The translations under genes and the position numbers were made by a program. From Plicaturopsis crispa FD-325 SS-3 (taxonomy: Eukaryota; Basidiomycota; Agaricomycetes; Amylocorticiales; Amylocorticiaceae): a DNA stretch of 64,000 nt. This document shows, piece after piece, positions 22,555 through 34,119 of the stretch (its first letter is position 1; each line of letters begins with the position of its first letter). The notes beneath the pieces are model-generated. The model did no database searches. It saw nothing but the letters and a program-made list of their open reading frames with translations, and had not been told where the DNA came from. Where the stretch lies: NCBI GenBank assembly GCA_000827205.1, contig KN832557.1, forward strand, positions 720,986 to 784,985. Direction: 5' to 3'.

Positions 22555-24089
22555 ATGCCCGCCGAGAGATCTCCGAAGTATGCCGTGGCTGAAGGTTTGT
22601 GTTAGTCCCCGTCCACTTGTAGTCAGAACCATCTGACGAGGCCCAACGATCTCTTAAACAGCTAGCCCTCCGCACGGCATCGTGTTCGCTCCGAATGTCA
22701 CTCCCGTGACCTACGATGACCCGTCCTCGTCTCCATATGACGATGGCCAATCCCCCTCCGAGTCGCTCTTATTCCCCTCCGTCGATTTCTCAAAGTCGCG
22801 ATCGACACACACGAAGAAAAAGCCTGAGGATCACATCCCGCGTCCCCCCAATGCCTTCATCCTCTTCCGCTCGTCTTTCATCAAGGGCCATCATGTCTCT
22901 GCAGACGTCGAAACAAATCACAGCACGCTCTCGCAGATCATCGGTCTGACCTGGCACAACCTTCCCCCCGAAGAGCGCGCCGTATGGCAGGCCAAGGCCA
23001 GAGAGAGCCTTGCAGAGCACAAGCGCCGTTTCCCGAAGTACGCGTTCCGTCCCACACATCCCAAGAAGGGTGGGACGACATCGGGCTCGGAGAAACGTAG
23101 AGTGAGAGAAAAGGAGCCCAAGGATCTCAAGCGTTGCGCAAAGATTGCCGAGCTACTCGTGGAGGGGAAGAAAGGTGCCGAGCTTGATGCCGAGATGCAA
23201 GAGTTCGATCGACACCACGTCCCCGAGTACGTGACGCGATTCGAGGCCCCCGTCACGGCGTGCACGTACTCCCGCTCATCGTCAGCGCCTGTGCCCGAGA
23301 CCGATCTCAAGCGCGAATCGGAGGCCTTTATTCAACCAGCTCCGCGTCGCGCGCGCGCATTGAGCTCGCGTCCTAAACGACGTTCTACGCGCACTGCTTC
23401 GATCGCGCCGTCGGAGGAACCTGACGTTCGCCTATTCTCCAATGCCCACGAGACACAACCGGAGATCTCGTTAGATACTTGCTTCAAGTCAGAGCCTGCA
23501 TTCGTACGTCACCTTGTCACCTCGAGTTCTCATCATGAACTCATTTTGTCACCAGGATTTTAATCCCCTCTCTCTCTCCGAGACGACAGGACCGTCGCCG
23601 ACGCTATCCTCCCATCCATATGCGTCGATTCCCGACGAATACGACTGCTATCCCGATTTGAGTACGCCATACGAGCAGTCGTATGAGCACTGCTCACGCT
23701 ATCAAGACACTTTCTCTGGCTCGTCCCCCCTCTCCGTCGACACGTCTTACCCAAGCGATTGGGTTTCCGACTGCAGTTCATCCCCATTCCCAGCCACACC
23801 GACGTCGGCGCTGAATGATAGCCTCTTCAGCTTGGACGCCTACGATCTCTCGTCGTCTGCCGTGCAGGCTCCCAATCCAGATTCATACTATCCCTCTCCA
23901 GAATACCCAGCATCCGGGGATCTGTCATTCGGCGATCCCTATATGCATTCCATCGAGTTCCCCGCATATTTCCCTAGCGAGTTCGGATCGTCAAGTTGCT
24001 TCCCCTCGGAGCAGGCGTTTCCTGCTTTAGCGCCTCTCGACATGGGTCTTTCTGCGTACATGTCGTCTGCTCCGCAATACGCGATGTAA
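22555..24089 (+). CDS. HMG-box transcription factor (fungal Rox1/MATA-HMG-like)
   Basis: Exons 22555-22594, 22662-23503 and 23556-24089 give 471 residues. The first exon was inferred: the main frame has no ATG upstream, and the short exon MPAERSPKYAVAE joins across a 67-nt intron in exact phase. An HMG box spans about residues 73-144 (IPRPPNAFILFRSSF ... LTWHNLPPEERAVW ... AKARESLAEHKRRFPKYAFRP), of the sequence-specific single-box type that bends DNA and is found in fungal sexual-development and stress regulators (Rox1, Ste11, Pcc1-like). After it comes a basic stretch, a cluster of PRRARALSSRPKRRS nuclear-localisation-like residues, and a long Ser/Pro/Tyr-rich acidic C-terminus typical of an activation region. 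Which of the several basidiomycete HMG regulators this is cannot be decided from sequence alone. Confidence 0.88.
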
Positions 24090-24493
24090 ACCTGGGCCCA
24101 CGCATTCTTCACTCGATCTTATCGTCTGCCACCTTCTCCTCATACCTTCTGGATCATTTATCATCTCTGCATCTACTCCCTTCCATGTCCAAAAGAGTTT
24201 CAGAGCATTTCTCTATGTTATGGGCTGCCTTAACGGCGGCTTCAGTTCTCAGACAGACGTGCACGGATCATACTGTAGCCGTGTACTGCCATACCCCGTG
24301 TTGTGTATATTTACATACTAATATCCATGTATCTATGCTTCACCCTCTCTTTATTCCATGAGTACTTGCAGCACTCCTTGCGTCCTTGACGGAAAATCGA
24401 CGTTGGAGATTCGCGATGATCAGGAAACTGTGAATAGCTCGTTCTCCTACTTGGTCCTAAGTACATTGATGTCCCCGCAAGACTTGTGTCGCC
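24090..24493. other. Convergent 3' flank, no gene seen
   Basis: Between the convergent HMG-box gene and aldo/keto reductase gene. Pyrimidine-rich, with no supported coding sequence. Confidence 0.6.
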
Positions 24494-25992
24494 TTAGACC
24501 AACTCTGGTGTATCACCAAATAGGGTCTCCGCTAGCCCAGGAGGATACCGCGCATATGCCTGCGAAACCTTGTCCGCATCCTCCGCAATTCGTCTCACCT
24601 CCTCAATATCTTGAGCCGTTAGCTTAAGTTGTGCGGCGCCCAGGTTCTCGTCAAGGTACTGATGCACATATCAGTAGGCATACAATGGAAGAATGAATCT
24701 GAACGCTACCTTGATTTTGCGGGTCCCGGGGATGGGAATGACGTCTGGACCTTGGGCGAGCAGCCACGCAAGCGCGACTTGCCCCGCAGTGGCCCCGTGC
24801 TTCGCGCCGATGTTCTTCAATCCGTCGGCAAGCTCGAGAATGCTGTGGAAGTTCTCCTTCGAGTATCTGCGAATCCGTGAGTTATTCAGAATGAGAGACG
24901 CAACCAGCTATACGGTTGATGTACCTAGGTACGCGACGTCTGAAATCGCCTTCTTCAAAATCATCTGGAGATTTCTGTATATTGCAACAAGCATCAGAGC
25001 GCATTGAGCATAAGCGCGTTAATGTGCAAGACCACGTACGTATTGTCCTGTAAGGAGCCCGCGTCCGAGAGGTGAATACGCGACGACCGTGACACCGAGC
25101 TCGCGCGCCGTCTTCAACAACGCAAATTTCTCGTCTTCGATGTCGAGCGTGAATGGCGAATACTCGACCTGGATGGCAGATATCGGATGTACAGCGTGTG
25201 CGCGACGAAGAGTTTTAGAAGAACACTCGGAAAGGCCGAGATATTTCACTTTGCCAGCTCTGTAGAGTTGCACAATCAACATCAGGTCCAGGAATAGGGC
25301 ATATAAGTAACCGTAGAAAGCGCACTTGACAAGCTCGGCCATAGCTCCTACAGTTTTCTGAACAGCACAAGCGTTATATAACACAAGCCCACGATTATAC
25401 AAGTCTGCGGCATACCTCGATGGGAACAGTCGAGTCCGCCCTACGCGTGATGTAAATATGATCAGCTCGACCCATTGCGCAAGAAGGGGCGTATCTACCT
25501 ATGCAGGTAATACAGGTCCACAAAGTCTACGCCAAGTCGCGAAAGCGACTTTGCGATCGCCTTGTGGACATATTCGGGGTCTCCGTTGACGAGTCTAGTC
25601 GGAGAACTGCGCAATCCAAATTTCGTAGCCAAGAAGATATCTGATCGCTTTCCGCTGCGTTTAAACCTGCAGAGTGGGAGATCAATATTCGAATGGCCAA
25701 TGCGCAAAATGCTTGAGGGTGAGACCTGCCATTTGCCAATGAGATCCTCGGAATCAGCATAGGCGTCGGCGGTGTCCCAGAAGGTGCATCCTTTAGCGTA
25801 CACCGCGTCGAGAAACTGTTGGGTTGGGGATACTAGTGAGAAGTCGTGCTAAAGCGGCTGATATGCCAGAGTACACACCTCGAGGCGTTGCTCATCGGGC
25901 TCGACAGACCCATAATTCGCCGCGATTCCCATCGCACCGTACCCGATGGCAGAAACATCGGCACTGCCAATCTTGCGCGTTGGAAGGGACAT
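24494..25992 (-). CDS. Aldo/keto reductase
   Basis: Multi-exon minus-strand gene; coding blocks lie at about 25992-25879, 25820-25735, 25669-25497, 25438-25413, the segment carrying [11 protein letters not shown], 25262-25050, 24865-24715, and a last block ending at the stop 24494-24496. It starts [22 protein letters not shown]; an upstream in-frame ATG at 26043 would add 17 residues. Conserved tetrad residues of the family are visible: Asp and Tyr in [18 protein letters not shown], Lys in [10 protein letters not shown], His in DLYYLHR. The NADPH-binding C-terminal signature is present as [20 protein letters not shown]. It fits the AKR13-like group common in fungi, reducing aldehydes or ketones with NADPH in the cytosol. 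Substrate unknown; no obvious biosynthetic cluster around it. Exact splice sites of the small middle exons are less certain than the frame. Confidence 0.88.
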
Positions 25993-26833
25993 GATGGCCT
26001 TGGAAATCAGTTTTGATACAGGTGTGGTCTTCAAGAGGGGCATGCAGTAACCGTCTGCTTTATCGACGGTATTCCAGTCGGACGATGGTTTTATACTTCA
26101 CTTGACTGTGATCAGTCAACCCGAGTCGGACACTCGTATAAGGCTATAGCATGACGCCGATCTTCATTGCAGTCATCGAGTCTCCATATGACTGTTGACC
26201 CACCCGTTTCCGTGGCTGGAGTACGCTGTTCGGGTTGACCCACATCGTATTCTCGTTTGTAAGTAGAGTTCCCTTCAGTTTCTTTCCGAATGGTTTGTCA
26301 TCTTTAAGCCATCTCGGAGCGCTGGTAGTGCTTGAGAGCACCTGGAAACACGGTCTCCAACCAAGTCACAATTAGTTGACGCAATTAGTCTGGCGCTCAA
26401 TAAGCTGACCGTTGATTTTACTCCCGTCTACGACGGATATATATCTGAGCATAGATAGGACGAATGGGGGAACGACTATAGAGCTCTATCGAGGGATTCC
26501 TGGATTACGACCTGGATTACGAGTATACCCATGTTAAATTGGTTCATGGAATTGTAGCCTGAGTGTCTTCCAGACATTGCGGCCTCGTTCGAAGTGCCTC
26601 TCGTAGCTCGAGCAACCCTTTGGAAATGACAAGTGTCAAGACAGTCGGTCACTCTGCCACTCGGATGGCTCAACAGAGATCCTCGATTGCGACCAAATAC
26701 CATTGTCGACGGCGGAATTATGTTTGGGGTACGGTGAGCGCGTCTCCGTTTCGCTGACTTGCGCGGAGCTTGCTCAGCTGCCGCCGAGACTGGGATCGTC
26801 AATGTGAGAACTCTGACCTGAAGTGTTTCGGAC
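25993..26833. other. Intergenic, no gene seen
   Basis: Promoter of the aldo/keto reductase and 3' flank of the second F-box gene. Short overlapping frames on both strands lack motifs. A tiny direct repeat (CTGGATTACGA) occurs near 26508. Confidence 0.6.
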
Positions 26834-28591
26834 TTACTTGAAGTTCAAGACAAAGGGCTTGTCATTGACGAGTAGAGTGACCCACAGCCCCTCATCGGCG
26901 AGCTCCTTGAGAACCTTCATTGTATCCATCGACGGCGTATAGTCCAGTCGCAAATTGATGCGCTCGAGAGACACTAGGCGTGCATCCCAATTGGGAAACT
27001 GGGAGGTTGAGGTGCGTGTTTTCCATCGAGAGCGAAGCATGCATACCACCTGCGCTTCCCAGTCTGCATCGCTACAGTATGGCGATTCGTGCTGGGGGCA
27101 AGAGACTGTAAGCACTCGTAAGTTTGGTAGCATTTTTAGGCTATCATCGGTGCCCGAAACATCGCCTTCGCCAGAGAACGGCAACTCTTGGAGCTCATGC
27201 CAGTGACCGTCGGGAGGCGAGTCCCGAGAGGCAGCCTGAAGATCGATAGGTCCATGTCGCGTGAGCGCTAAAATAACGTCACTGTAGAGTCTCTGGGTTG
27301 TATGACCCGAAGCGTCGAGTTCTTCCAGACCTGGCGTGTGCTGTAGGAGTTTCGGGACGTCCCCAAAGCGCCATTGCCAACGATTGTCGGCGATGGGTAT
27401 TGACCATGCTGTTGGAGATAAAGAGAGTTTTCTCAGCCTACATTTCGACCGTCGGAGAAAGGACATGATGGAATGTGATGTATAGGTGAGTGTGTTGACG
27501 ACTGTGAGATCCTCCAGATTCGGTAGAGTGCAGTGCGAGAATATGTCGAAGCCGATGCCTAGCACGACGTTGAGAACCTCGAGCGCAGGGTGGTATACTG
27601 GAGAATTGTCGGAGGGTGGATCACCACCAGATACGCTGCCTTTGCCAACGGCACAGTCTCGTAAATTTGGGCAGTTTTTTAGAATAAAGATGAAATTCGG
27701 GAGGTTGCACTGAAATACGCGAACTTGCGTTAACTGATCCCATGGGAGGGACTTGGAAAGGACCGGGACCATGAAACGATGGCAAACAATTGAAACGCGG
27801 CGAAGTTGTGGACAACAGGCGAGAAACTCTGTCAGGCCGGATATACGGGATTCGTCGACGGGAAATGTGATGATGATTTCAGCCGTGTGTACGGCGGAAT
27901 TGCCCCCGCGAAACACATCGAATGCGCGAAAATGCTGGACGGGACCCCTGTACTGGATGATAGCCAGACGGCGTAACTCGGTGGATAATACGCCCATGAC
28001 CTGGCGCAGTCGACTTTCTACCTCGGCATTGTCGTATCCATCGCGATCGCGGTTGGTGTTGAGGTGGATGTGCAGAGGGTATTGTCCAGAACGAGCGAGC
28101 CATGCCTCAAGAAGTGAGACACATGTGGCGCAGTTGAGATACACGCATATGGAGGACCAGAGCCGTGGTACTGAAAGAGAAACCTGACGCCAATGGGTGC
28201 AAACCTGGCATAATAGGACAGGTATATGATTTGCGGGAGGTGACAATGCAGGTGGAAGTAAATGGACGAATATTTCAGCGAGAATCTCGGGGGGACAGCG
28301 ACGAATCGGGGCGAGAAGGGCCTTATGTTCTGCCAGCGACCGAGATACTCGCTGTCGTATTTCGACGAGGCGCTCCTGCCGTTGGCGCAAGTCCATCATT
28401 TGTGCATCCAACTCTTGGATTTCGCCGTCGAGCAGTACCACTTCGTCTTGTGTAGCGTGGACAGTTGCGTGAATAGAGCCGACCTCCGTGGCAGACAGTC
28501 CAGTATTACTCCGGAGGTAGTCGCGAACGGGAATTGCCATCTCGGAAGCGGTCCTGCTCGCGGGAAACCCAGACGAGAGCGATGTTGTCAT
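26834..28591 (-). CDS. F-box-like protein, paralogue of the 17.4-kb gene
   Basis: Single-exon frame of 585 residues. Residues 40-90 form a heptad-like coiled coil (DEVVLLDGEIQELDAQMM ... RQRQERLVEIRQR), followed by an F-box at about 94-140 (LLAPIRRCPPEILAEIF ... VCTHWRQVSLSVPRLWSS) and irregular leucine-rich repeats to the end. A putative Skp1-dependent substrate adaptor of an SCF ubiquitin ligase. Paralogy with 17367-19103 is seen along the full length. Both copies lack introns and are on the same strand 7.7 kb apart, with the HMG-box and reductase genes between them, so they are not a simple adjacent duplication. The heptad region is longer here than in the other copy. Confidence 0.86.
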   Translation of the reverse strand: MTTSLSSGFPASRTASEMAIPVRDYLRSNTGLSATEVGSIHATVHATQDEVVLLDGEIQELDAQMMDLRQRQERLVEIRQRVSRSLAEHKALLAPIRRCPPEILAEIFVHLLPPALSPPANHIPVLLCQVCTHWRQVSLSVPRLWSSICVYLNCATCVSLLEAWLARSGQYPLHIHLNTNRDRDGYDNAEVESRLRQVMGVLSTELRRLAIIQYRGPVQHFRAFDVFRGGNSAVHTAEIIITFPVDESRISGLTEFLACCPQLRRVSIVCHRFMVPVLSKSLPWDQLTQVRVFQCNLPNFIFILKNCPNLRDCAVGKGSVSGGDPPSDNSPVYHPALEVLNVVLGIGFDIFSHCTLPNLEDLTVVNTLTYTSHSIMSFLRRSKCRLRKLSLSPTAWSIPIADNRWQWRFGDVPKLLQHTPGLEELDASGHTTQRLYSDVILALTRHGPIDLQAASRDSPPDGHWHELQELPFSGEGDVSGTDDSLKMLPNLRVLTVSCPQHESPYCSDADWEAQVVCMLRSRWKTRTSTSQFPNWDARLVSLERINLRLDYTPSMDTMKVLKELADEGLWVTLLVNDKPFVLNFK

Positions 28592-29003
28592 CTAAAGTAT
28601 TGCCAGCAGAAAATTAGCGCATGGATAAAGTATGCTGTCAAGCAATGAACCTTTCTTTGAGGCCCTGTGATTGTGATTGGACACGACGGTTATCAAGTCG
28701 TGTTACAGGTATCCGTATGTCCCTGCAGTCCGGTGGCCACCCGGGTGACGCGGATAGGCGCGGGTACCTTTCCCACGCCACCCAATTTGGCGCTCGGTGC
28801 CCCCCTAATACACGCGCTGGTTACTTTGTACCGTAGCGTGAATACACTCGTTTCAAAGTTCACCTTTCGAACAAACCGGACAAAAAGCACGAAAACGACG
28901 TCTAGCGACGCTTCGGGATGCCGCCCTCTGAGACGAACCGCTGGCCGGACTCCTATCCGCCTCCTTGCTCACCGCTCCCATCCTCCTTAGCCACACCCCC
29001 GAC
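28592..29003. other. Divergent intergenic region
   Basis: About 0.4 kb between the divergent F-box gene and the plus-strand unknown gene; presumably holds both promoters. No gene seen. Confidence 0.6.
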
Positions 29004-30116
29004 ATGGATTCGACGGAAGGATTGCCCGAACGCCCGTATACGGAGGCGGACCTGTGAGTATTTGTCTGCTTGCATGCAGAACACTGTACTCACTTCCCGG
29101 GCCGACTTATTCAGGGAGGGGAAGCGCAGGGTCGACCTCATTGCCCTCGTTTATCGGCAGCGCGACAAGTGGATCTACATCGACAAGCGCCACCAGCCGA
29201 TGCGCTCAAAGCGCGATCTCTTGAAGAGAGAACTGCTTGACCCCGACAGAGGATTCACTACCTGGCGCCCCGAGGATCAGCGCGATAACAGTAAAAAAGG
29301 CAGTTCATTGGCTACGGGGAACGCCGTTGCAGACGGTGGATTGAATCCACGAGGTAAGCTCTGCAACAAATATATTACACCCCGCACCTGACCGTTGGGT
29401 ACGCAGACAGTTCTCCTGCAACGGTCTCTGTGGAGACAGTACCAAATGAAGTGCCACGGATGGTCCCAAGCACTGGCCCACAGCTTGGGACCAGCAGTAC
29501 CACCATACTCGCAACCAGCGCAGGACAGGAGGTAAGTACGGTACACTCATGCCCCTCTAGCAATAATATTCATACCTCCGACAGGAAACGGACTCTGTTC
29601 GTACGTCAGTAAGTCCCCGCAAGGCGCCAAGCACGTCCGTCCCTAGCCGTGTCTCCGATACCACAAAGACGGTGATCGAGGAGCTCGTGCGTACCGTAGC
29701 GGACGATCCTGGCTTCATTGAGTTCAGAAGCCGCCGGGGCGTACGCAGCTTCACGGATACAGTGAAGATGTGGCGCTTTGCCGTTCAATTTGTCCACCGT
29801 TTTTCCGGTCGGTACTTGCCTGTCCCGGTGAGTCAATCACTTATCTGCATCTACTGCATAAATTGAAATACGTTATCATGCGCAGGGCATGGGCAACGTG
29901 AAGATGAACAAAAACATCGTATACGGAGCTTTAGGTGTTGGTCGCACATGGATGTCGGACGCTAACAAAGCTATGCGCATCATCGATGTGTACAGTGGGC
30001 ACTCTGCGCATGGGGTGGCCTTCAAGGCTATGCTTGAACGTGTCGACAACGAGGCCAGGGGTGCCGGGCATTTGCTTAGGGATCTTGAAGAGTGGGCGCA
30101 GTCGCACGATCTCTGA
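29004..30116 (+). CDS. Hypothetical protein, five exons, unknown family
   Basis: Exons 29004-29053, 29115-29353, 29407-29531, 29585-29827 and 29886-30116 sum to 295 residues with consistent phases and canonical splice sites. Features: a basic segment after the first intron (EGKRRVDLIALVYRQRDKW, then RHQPMRSKRDLLKREL), a low-complexity Thr/Ser/Pro middle, and a better-ordered C-terminal part (about residues 175-295) with KTVIEELVRTVADDPGF, MWRFAVQFVHRFSGRYLPVP, and a terminal helix RVDNEARGAGHLLRDLEEW. I recognise no domain. It lies directly upstream of the 54-nt module array and ~1.9 kb from the Crypton stop, so it could belong to a mobile element, but nothing in the sequence proves this. A single-copy host gene is the alternative. 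Confidence 0.6.
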
Positions 30117-30494
30117 ATGATAATAGTTACTAATTCTATTGTGTCTGTTTACTGTACGAGTTAATTATCTGTTGTTCAATTACTTGTGTCTCCAAGCTTG
30201 AACATGAAGCTCAAGTGCTCGTTGTGAACATCGTGAACGCATCGAATTTGACGCCCGTGCAAATGCCGCATAAGGTGCGATCCAACAGCAAGTCAAATTT
30301 TCACTCGCGTTCATTGGTCTTGTTCCAGTACCTCGTACTGCCCGATATCACCTTCGCTGATGCTACGCTGGTTCGAGCCCGGACCGCGGGTGTTAGTGCT
30401 GGCCATGATATATTGCGGCGGCAATGAGAGTGCAGCGGCATTGCTAAGACTGCCGTCGTGGAGAGCCTTGTATCTCAGCGAGGAATTGAGCTGG
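30117..30494. other. Left flank of the module array
   Basis: No gene seen. The last ~45 bases before the first 54-nt module already match the array's spacer consensus (GCCTTGTATCTCAGCGAGGA). A stretch GGTTCGAGCCC near 30370 resembles a tRNA B box, but no tRNA fold accompanies it. Confidence 0.5.
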
Positions 30495-31684
30495 GTAAGT
30501 GATTCTTTCTCTTGTCCGCTACGAAGACACTGATGGCGTGTTCCATAGCTGGTGGACCATTCAATCAGTGTCCCCGACGAACTACAGCCGCACTCGAAAG
30601 TGCCTTGTATCTCAGCGGGGAATCATGCTGGGTACGTGATCCTTTTTCCTATCCTTTTTGACGACAGTGACGGTGCTTTGAACAGCTGGCTGGCCATTCA
30701 ATCAGCACCCCCGATCAGCTACAACTGTGCGCATGCAGCATCACGGCACTGAGAACACCGCCGCAAAGTGCCAAGGCTTGTATCTCAGCAAGGAAGTATC
30801 CTGTGTACGCAATTCTTTTTCCTCTTCATTCCGACGTGACTGACGGCGTGTTTAACAGCTGGCTGACTATTTAATCACCACCCCCGATGAGCCACAGTGG
30901 TGCGCGTTATGTGTGCGCGCCATGGTGTTATGTCTCGGAGAGCGCCGCGCAAAGTTGCTCTGTATCTCAGCGAGGAAGTATCCTGGGTAAGCAATTCTTT
31001 TTCCTATCCTTTCCGACATTACTGACAGTGTGTTTCACAGCTGGCTGACCATTTAATCACCACCCCCGATGAGCTATAGCCGTGCGCGTTATATCGCTGA
31101 TCGGAGCGCTTGTATCTCAGCTAGAAATTATGCTGGACAAGTAATTATTTCTCCCGTCCTTTCTGCCGATACTGATAGTGTATTGCATGGCTCGTTGGGC
31201 ATTCAATCAGCAATTCCGATAAATCACAGCCATGCGCGTTATGTCATTGAGAGCACCGCCGCGCAAGTGCCTTATATCTTAGCGAGGAATTATACCGGGT
31301 AAGCAATTCTTTTTCCCACTGTTTTCAACGAGACTGACGGTGTGTTGCACGACTGGCTGACCATTCAATCACCGACCCCAATGAGCTACAGCGGTGCACA
31401 TTATGTGCGCGCGTTACGTCTCGGAGAGCGCTGCGCAAATTGTCCTATATCTCAGCAACAATAGCCCGGGTAAGCTATTCTTTTTTCTATCCTTTTCGAC
31501 GTTACTGACGGCGCATTGCACAGCTGGCTGACCATTCAATCACCACCCCCGATGAATGACAGCCATGCATGATATATCACCAACAGTCCTGCCATCAAGT
31601 GCGTTGTATCTCAGTCATCAGTTATGCTGGGTAAGTAACTCTTTTTCCCCTGGTTTTCGACATCACTGACAGTGTGTTGCACAG
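30495..31684 (+). repeat. Tandem array of eight 54-nt intron-like modules with exon-like spacers
   Basis: Eight modules, each exactly 54 nt: 30495-30548, 30632-30685, 30805-30858, 30987-31040, 31137-31190, 31299-31352, 31470-31523, 31631-31684. Most begin GTAAGC/GTAAGT/GTACG, have a Cys-like T-tract (TTCTTTTTCCTATCC), a branch-point-like CTGAC near offset 36-40, and end CACAG/AACAG. The fifth lost both ends (AC..GG) and the sixth lost the final AG. The spacers are related to each other but vary in length (83, 119, 128, 96, 108, 117, 107). They share a start CTGGCTGACCATTCAATCA, a middle CCCCCGATGAGCTACAG and an end TATCTCAGCGAGGAA..TGG. The first three spacers are open in one frame and encode a related peptide (LxDHSIxTPDELQ...CISAR), though later ones have stops. 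No known family recognised. Confidence 0.85.
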
Positions 31685-31971
31685 CTTGCGGACTATTCAA
31701 TCAGCTCCCCCAACGAGCCTTGACCATGCACCCCATACTATCAAGACCGTCGCTGTCGCCTTATACGCAAAACGGACATGACGGACAGCAGAATACTAAT
31801 TCCTATTTGTTCTCCCTGTCCGTTCCGTCCTACACTAGCAACTACTGTAGTACGACTTGGATGAGCACAGGCAAACAATTGATTAGACGTATAGTAAAGT
31901 TATAGTACTACGATAAGCATTACTACTAAGTACAGACTCGGCCCAGTATTGTATAATATGTGAGGTGAATA
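31685..31971. other. Right flank of the module array
   Basis: The array homology fades by about 31735. The rest, up to the Crypton stop codon, is AT-richer and shows no gene. Confidence 0.5.
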
Positions 31972-34119
31972 TTAGATGCGTGTACGGCTGTAAGATTCTG
32001 CTGCTGCAAGTGCTTCGCTGTGCCCCGCTCCATTGCCCTGGGAAAGATAGTCGGAGAATTGGCGATGAGAAAACTTACGCTGGCTGGTCCGTCCATAGGT
32101 CTGCTCAATGAAACCGAGCGCAAGATCAACATCCCATCGTGGCTTCCTAGAGAGCGCATCGACGAGCTTAACAATCTTGCTTCGTCGGCCACCGTTAGTT
32201 TTTTGTGCGGCATTATTGCGTCTCCACCTTGCGCCCCATTTCTCCATCAAGTCGCGGACTGGTAGGTATCCTCCGAGCCCATCTGCCCACTCGATCCAGA
32301 CCTCCGCGATTGTCGTGACCGGCTGATACACATAGTATGGCAGCCAGTCACCACCTGTCCACTCCCATTGGTGTGCACGGAGACGGGACTCGCCGTATTT
32401 TTTAGTGAGAGCGGCCCACGTGTTGCGCTGAGCGTCAAGCTCCCATGTGGTTGAGCTTGCCGGTGGTATAAGAGCAGAAGGGGGTGTGATTATCGGCATA
32501 GGCAACACCGGGCTCGACGGGCTCAGCAGAGCGGCTTGCGGACTTGTTGTCGAAGTCGAGATAACGGCACCCGATCTGGAAGGTACATTGTCGGAGAAGT
32601 GAATGGTGATGTTACTATGCACGGTTGGGCTCGAATTGGGAGCAAAGGATAACGAGGGAGCGGGGTATGGTTCAAGATTCGGCGGCACGGTGACAGACGG
32701 CGGGGATGGAGCAACAGTTTTGGGGGGTTCCGAGACTACACAAAAGTTAACTTTATTGTACGGAATGAGAAAGGTACAAGCCAACCTTTGCGACGCTTTT
32801 GGCGTGGATTCTTTGATGACATTGCTGAATCAAACATGCCATGAATCTCAGACATGCGTGCCTCGACCTGGGCCCACCGCGCAGCGTTCGTGTCACGCTC
32901 CTGTTGCTGCTGCAGCGAAGCATTTGTGAGAACGCCCTCAAGCGTAGCGACGAGGTGGTGGGGTAGCTGTTCGAGTGCAAGTCGTGCTCCTTCTTCAGCA
33001 GAAGCGACGGCGGCAAGCGAGGAAGCGGAAAAGTGACGGAACTCGGGTGTATTGAATGGTGCATATTTGAATAGTGTGTAGCTCGGGCACTGAGCAAACA
33101 GCACAGCGCAGTCTTGAACAATGACGAGGCGCAACCATTTGAGGAGCCTAAGAAACTGCCGGAGCGCAATATCCGTCGCAAGCCTGTTGGCTTGCTCACG
33201 GGCTTCCAGTGCTACTTCCTCAGCCTCGATCCACGGAAACACCTGCATAAGAAGGTCCGAGGAAGGATCTTGTGGTATTTATTAGCTGAGAAGCGACTTC
33301 GACATGATAAAATACTTACTCAAGCAATCTCTTGCTAGAAAGTAATTCTCGGGCTTGTTCGCATCAAACATGGCGGCCCCGAGAAGGGCATCCACAGGAA
33401 ACGCACGGTCATAGCAGTTTCTATAAGAACCCGATACAGACCATCCGCCTAGGATCTTGGTTCCCTCGATGCTAGCACCGTGCGTCCGAGCTTTCTGTGC
33501 GGCAAGAGGGCGTAACGCGTGAGTTTTCTTGACAATGTGTATGCCGTTGCTGGCATGCAGGATATTGATACGGTCTAAATGGTCTGCAGATATCTGGGTG
33601 AGTGTCGGCATTGGTACGGCTATGATAAAACTTAGACTGACTGCTGTATGTCATCGGAACCGACGGTTTCTTCGAGTAAAAGACATGGTGGTCATACCAC
33701 TCACGATAGCCAAACTCTCCATAGCCTGGCTTCGAGAAGTCGGGTGCAAAGCGAGGGACAGGGTGGCTTTGGATATGAAAATGCGAAAACAGAAGCATAG
33801 CGACCGCTCCGACTGGGCAGAGATTGACAAGGCGACTCCGCAATGCTCCGTGTTCGTCCACCCGACCCGTCTGGTTGTGCTTAGCATTATTTGCGAGCAT
33901 ACCAAGGACCTTTAAGTGTCGAGTCAGTGACAATACCGGTAAGCACTTGATAGTATATGCACGTACTGGGATATCTTTACCGACACCGCGGTCAATGAGG
34001 GACACATTCCCCATGAACATGTCCGATAAGAGGAGCATTCGAGTACTCTCTCCGCGAAAGGCTGTGGCCGCAGGAAGAAGAAGCATAGCGCGATCGCGTA
34101 TGCTGATCGAGGTTTGACC

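Noticed and set aside
30365-30385. GGTTCGAGCCC resembling a tRNA B box upstream of the module array
   Set aside because: No A box at a sensible distance and no cloverleaf; an isolated match is expected by chance.
30495-31684. CRISPR array interpretation of the regularly repeated modules
   Set aside because: The genome is eukaryotic, the spacers are homologous to each other and vary in length, and the repeats carry splice-like ends.
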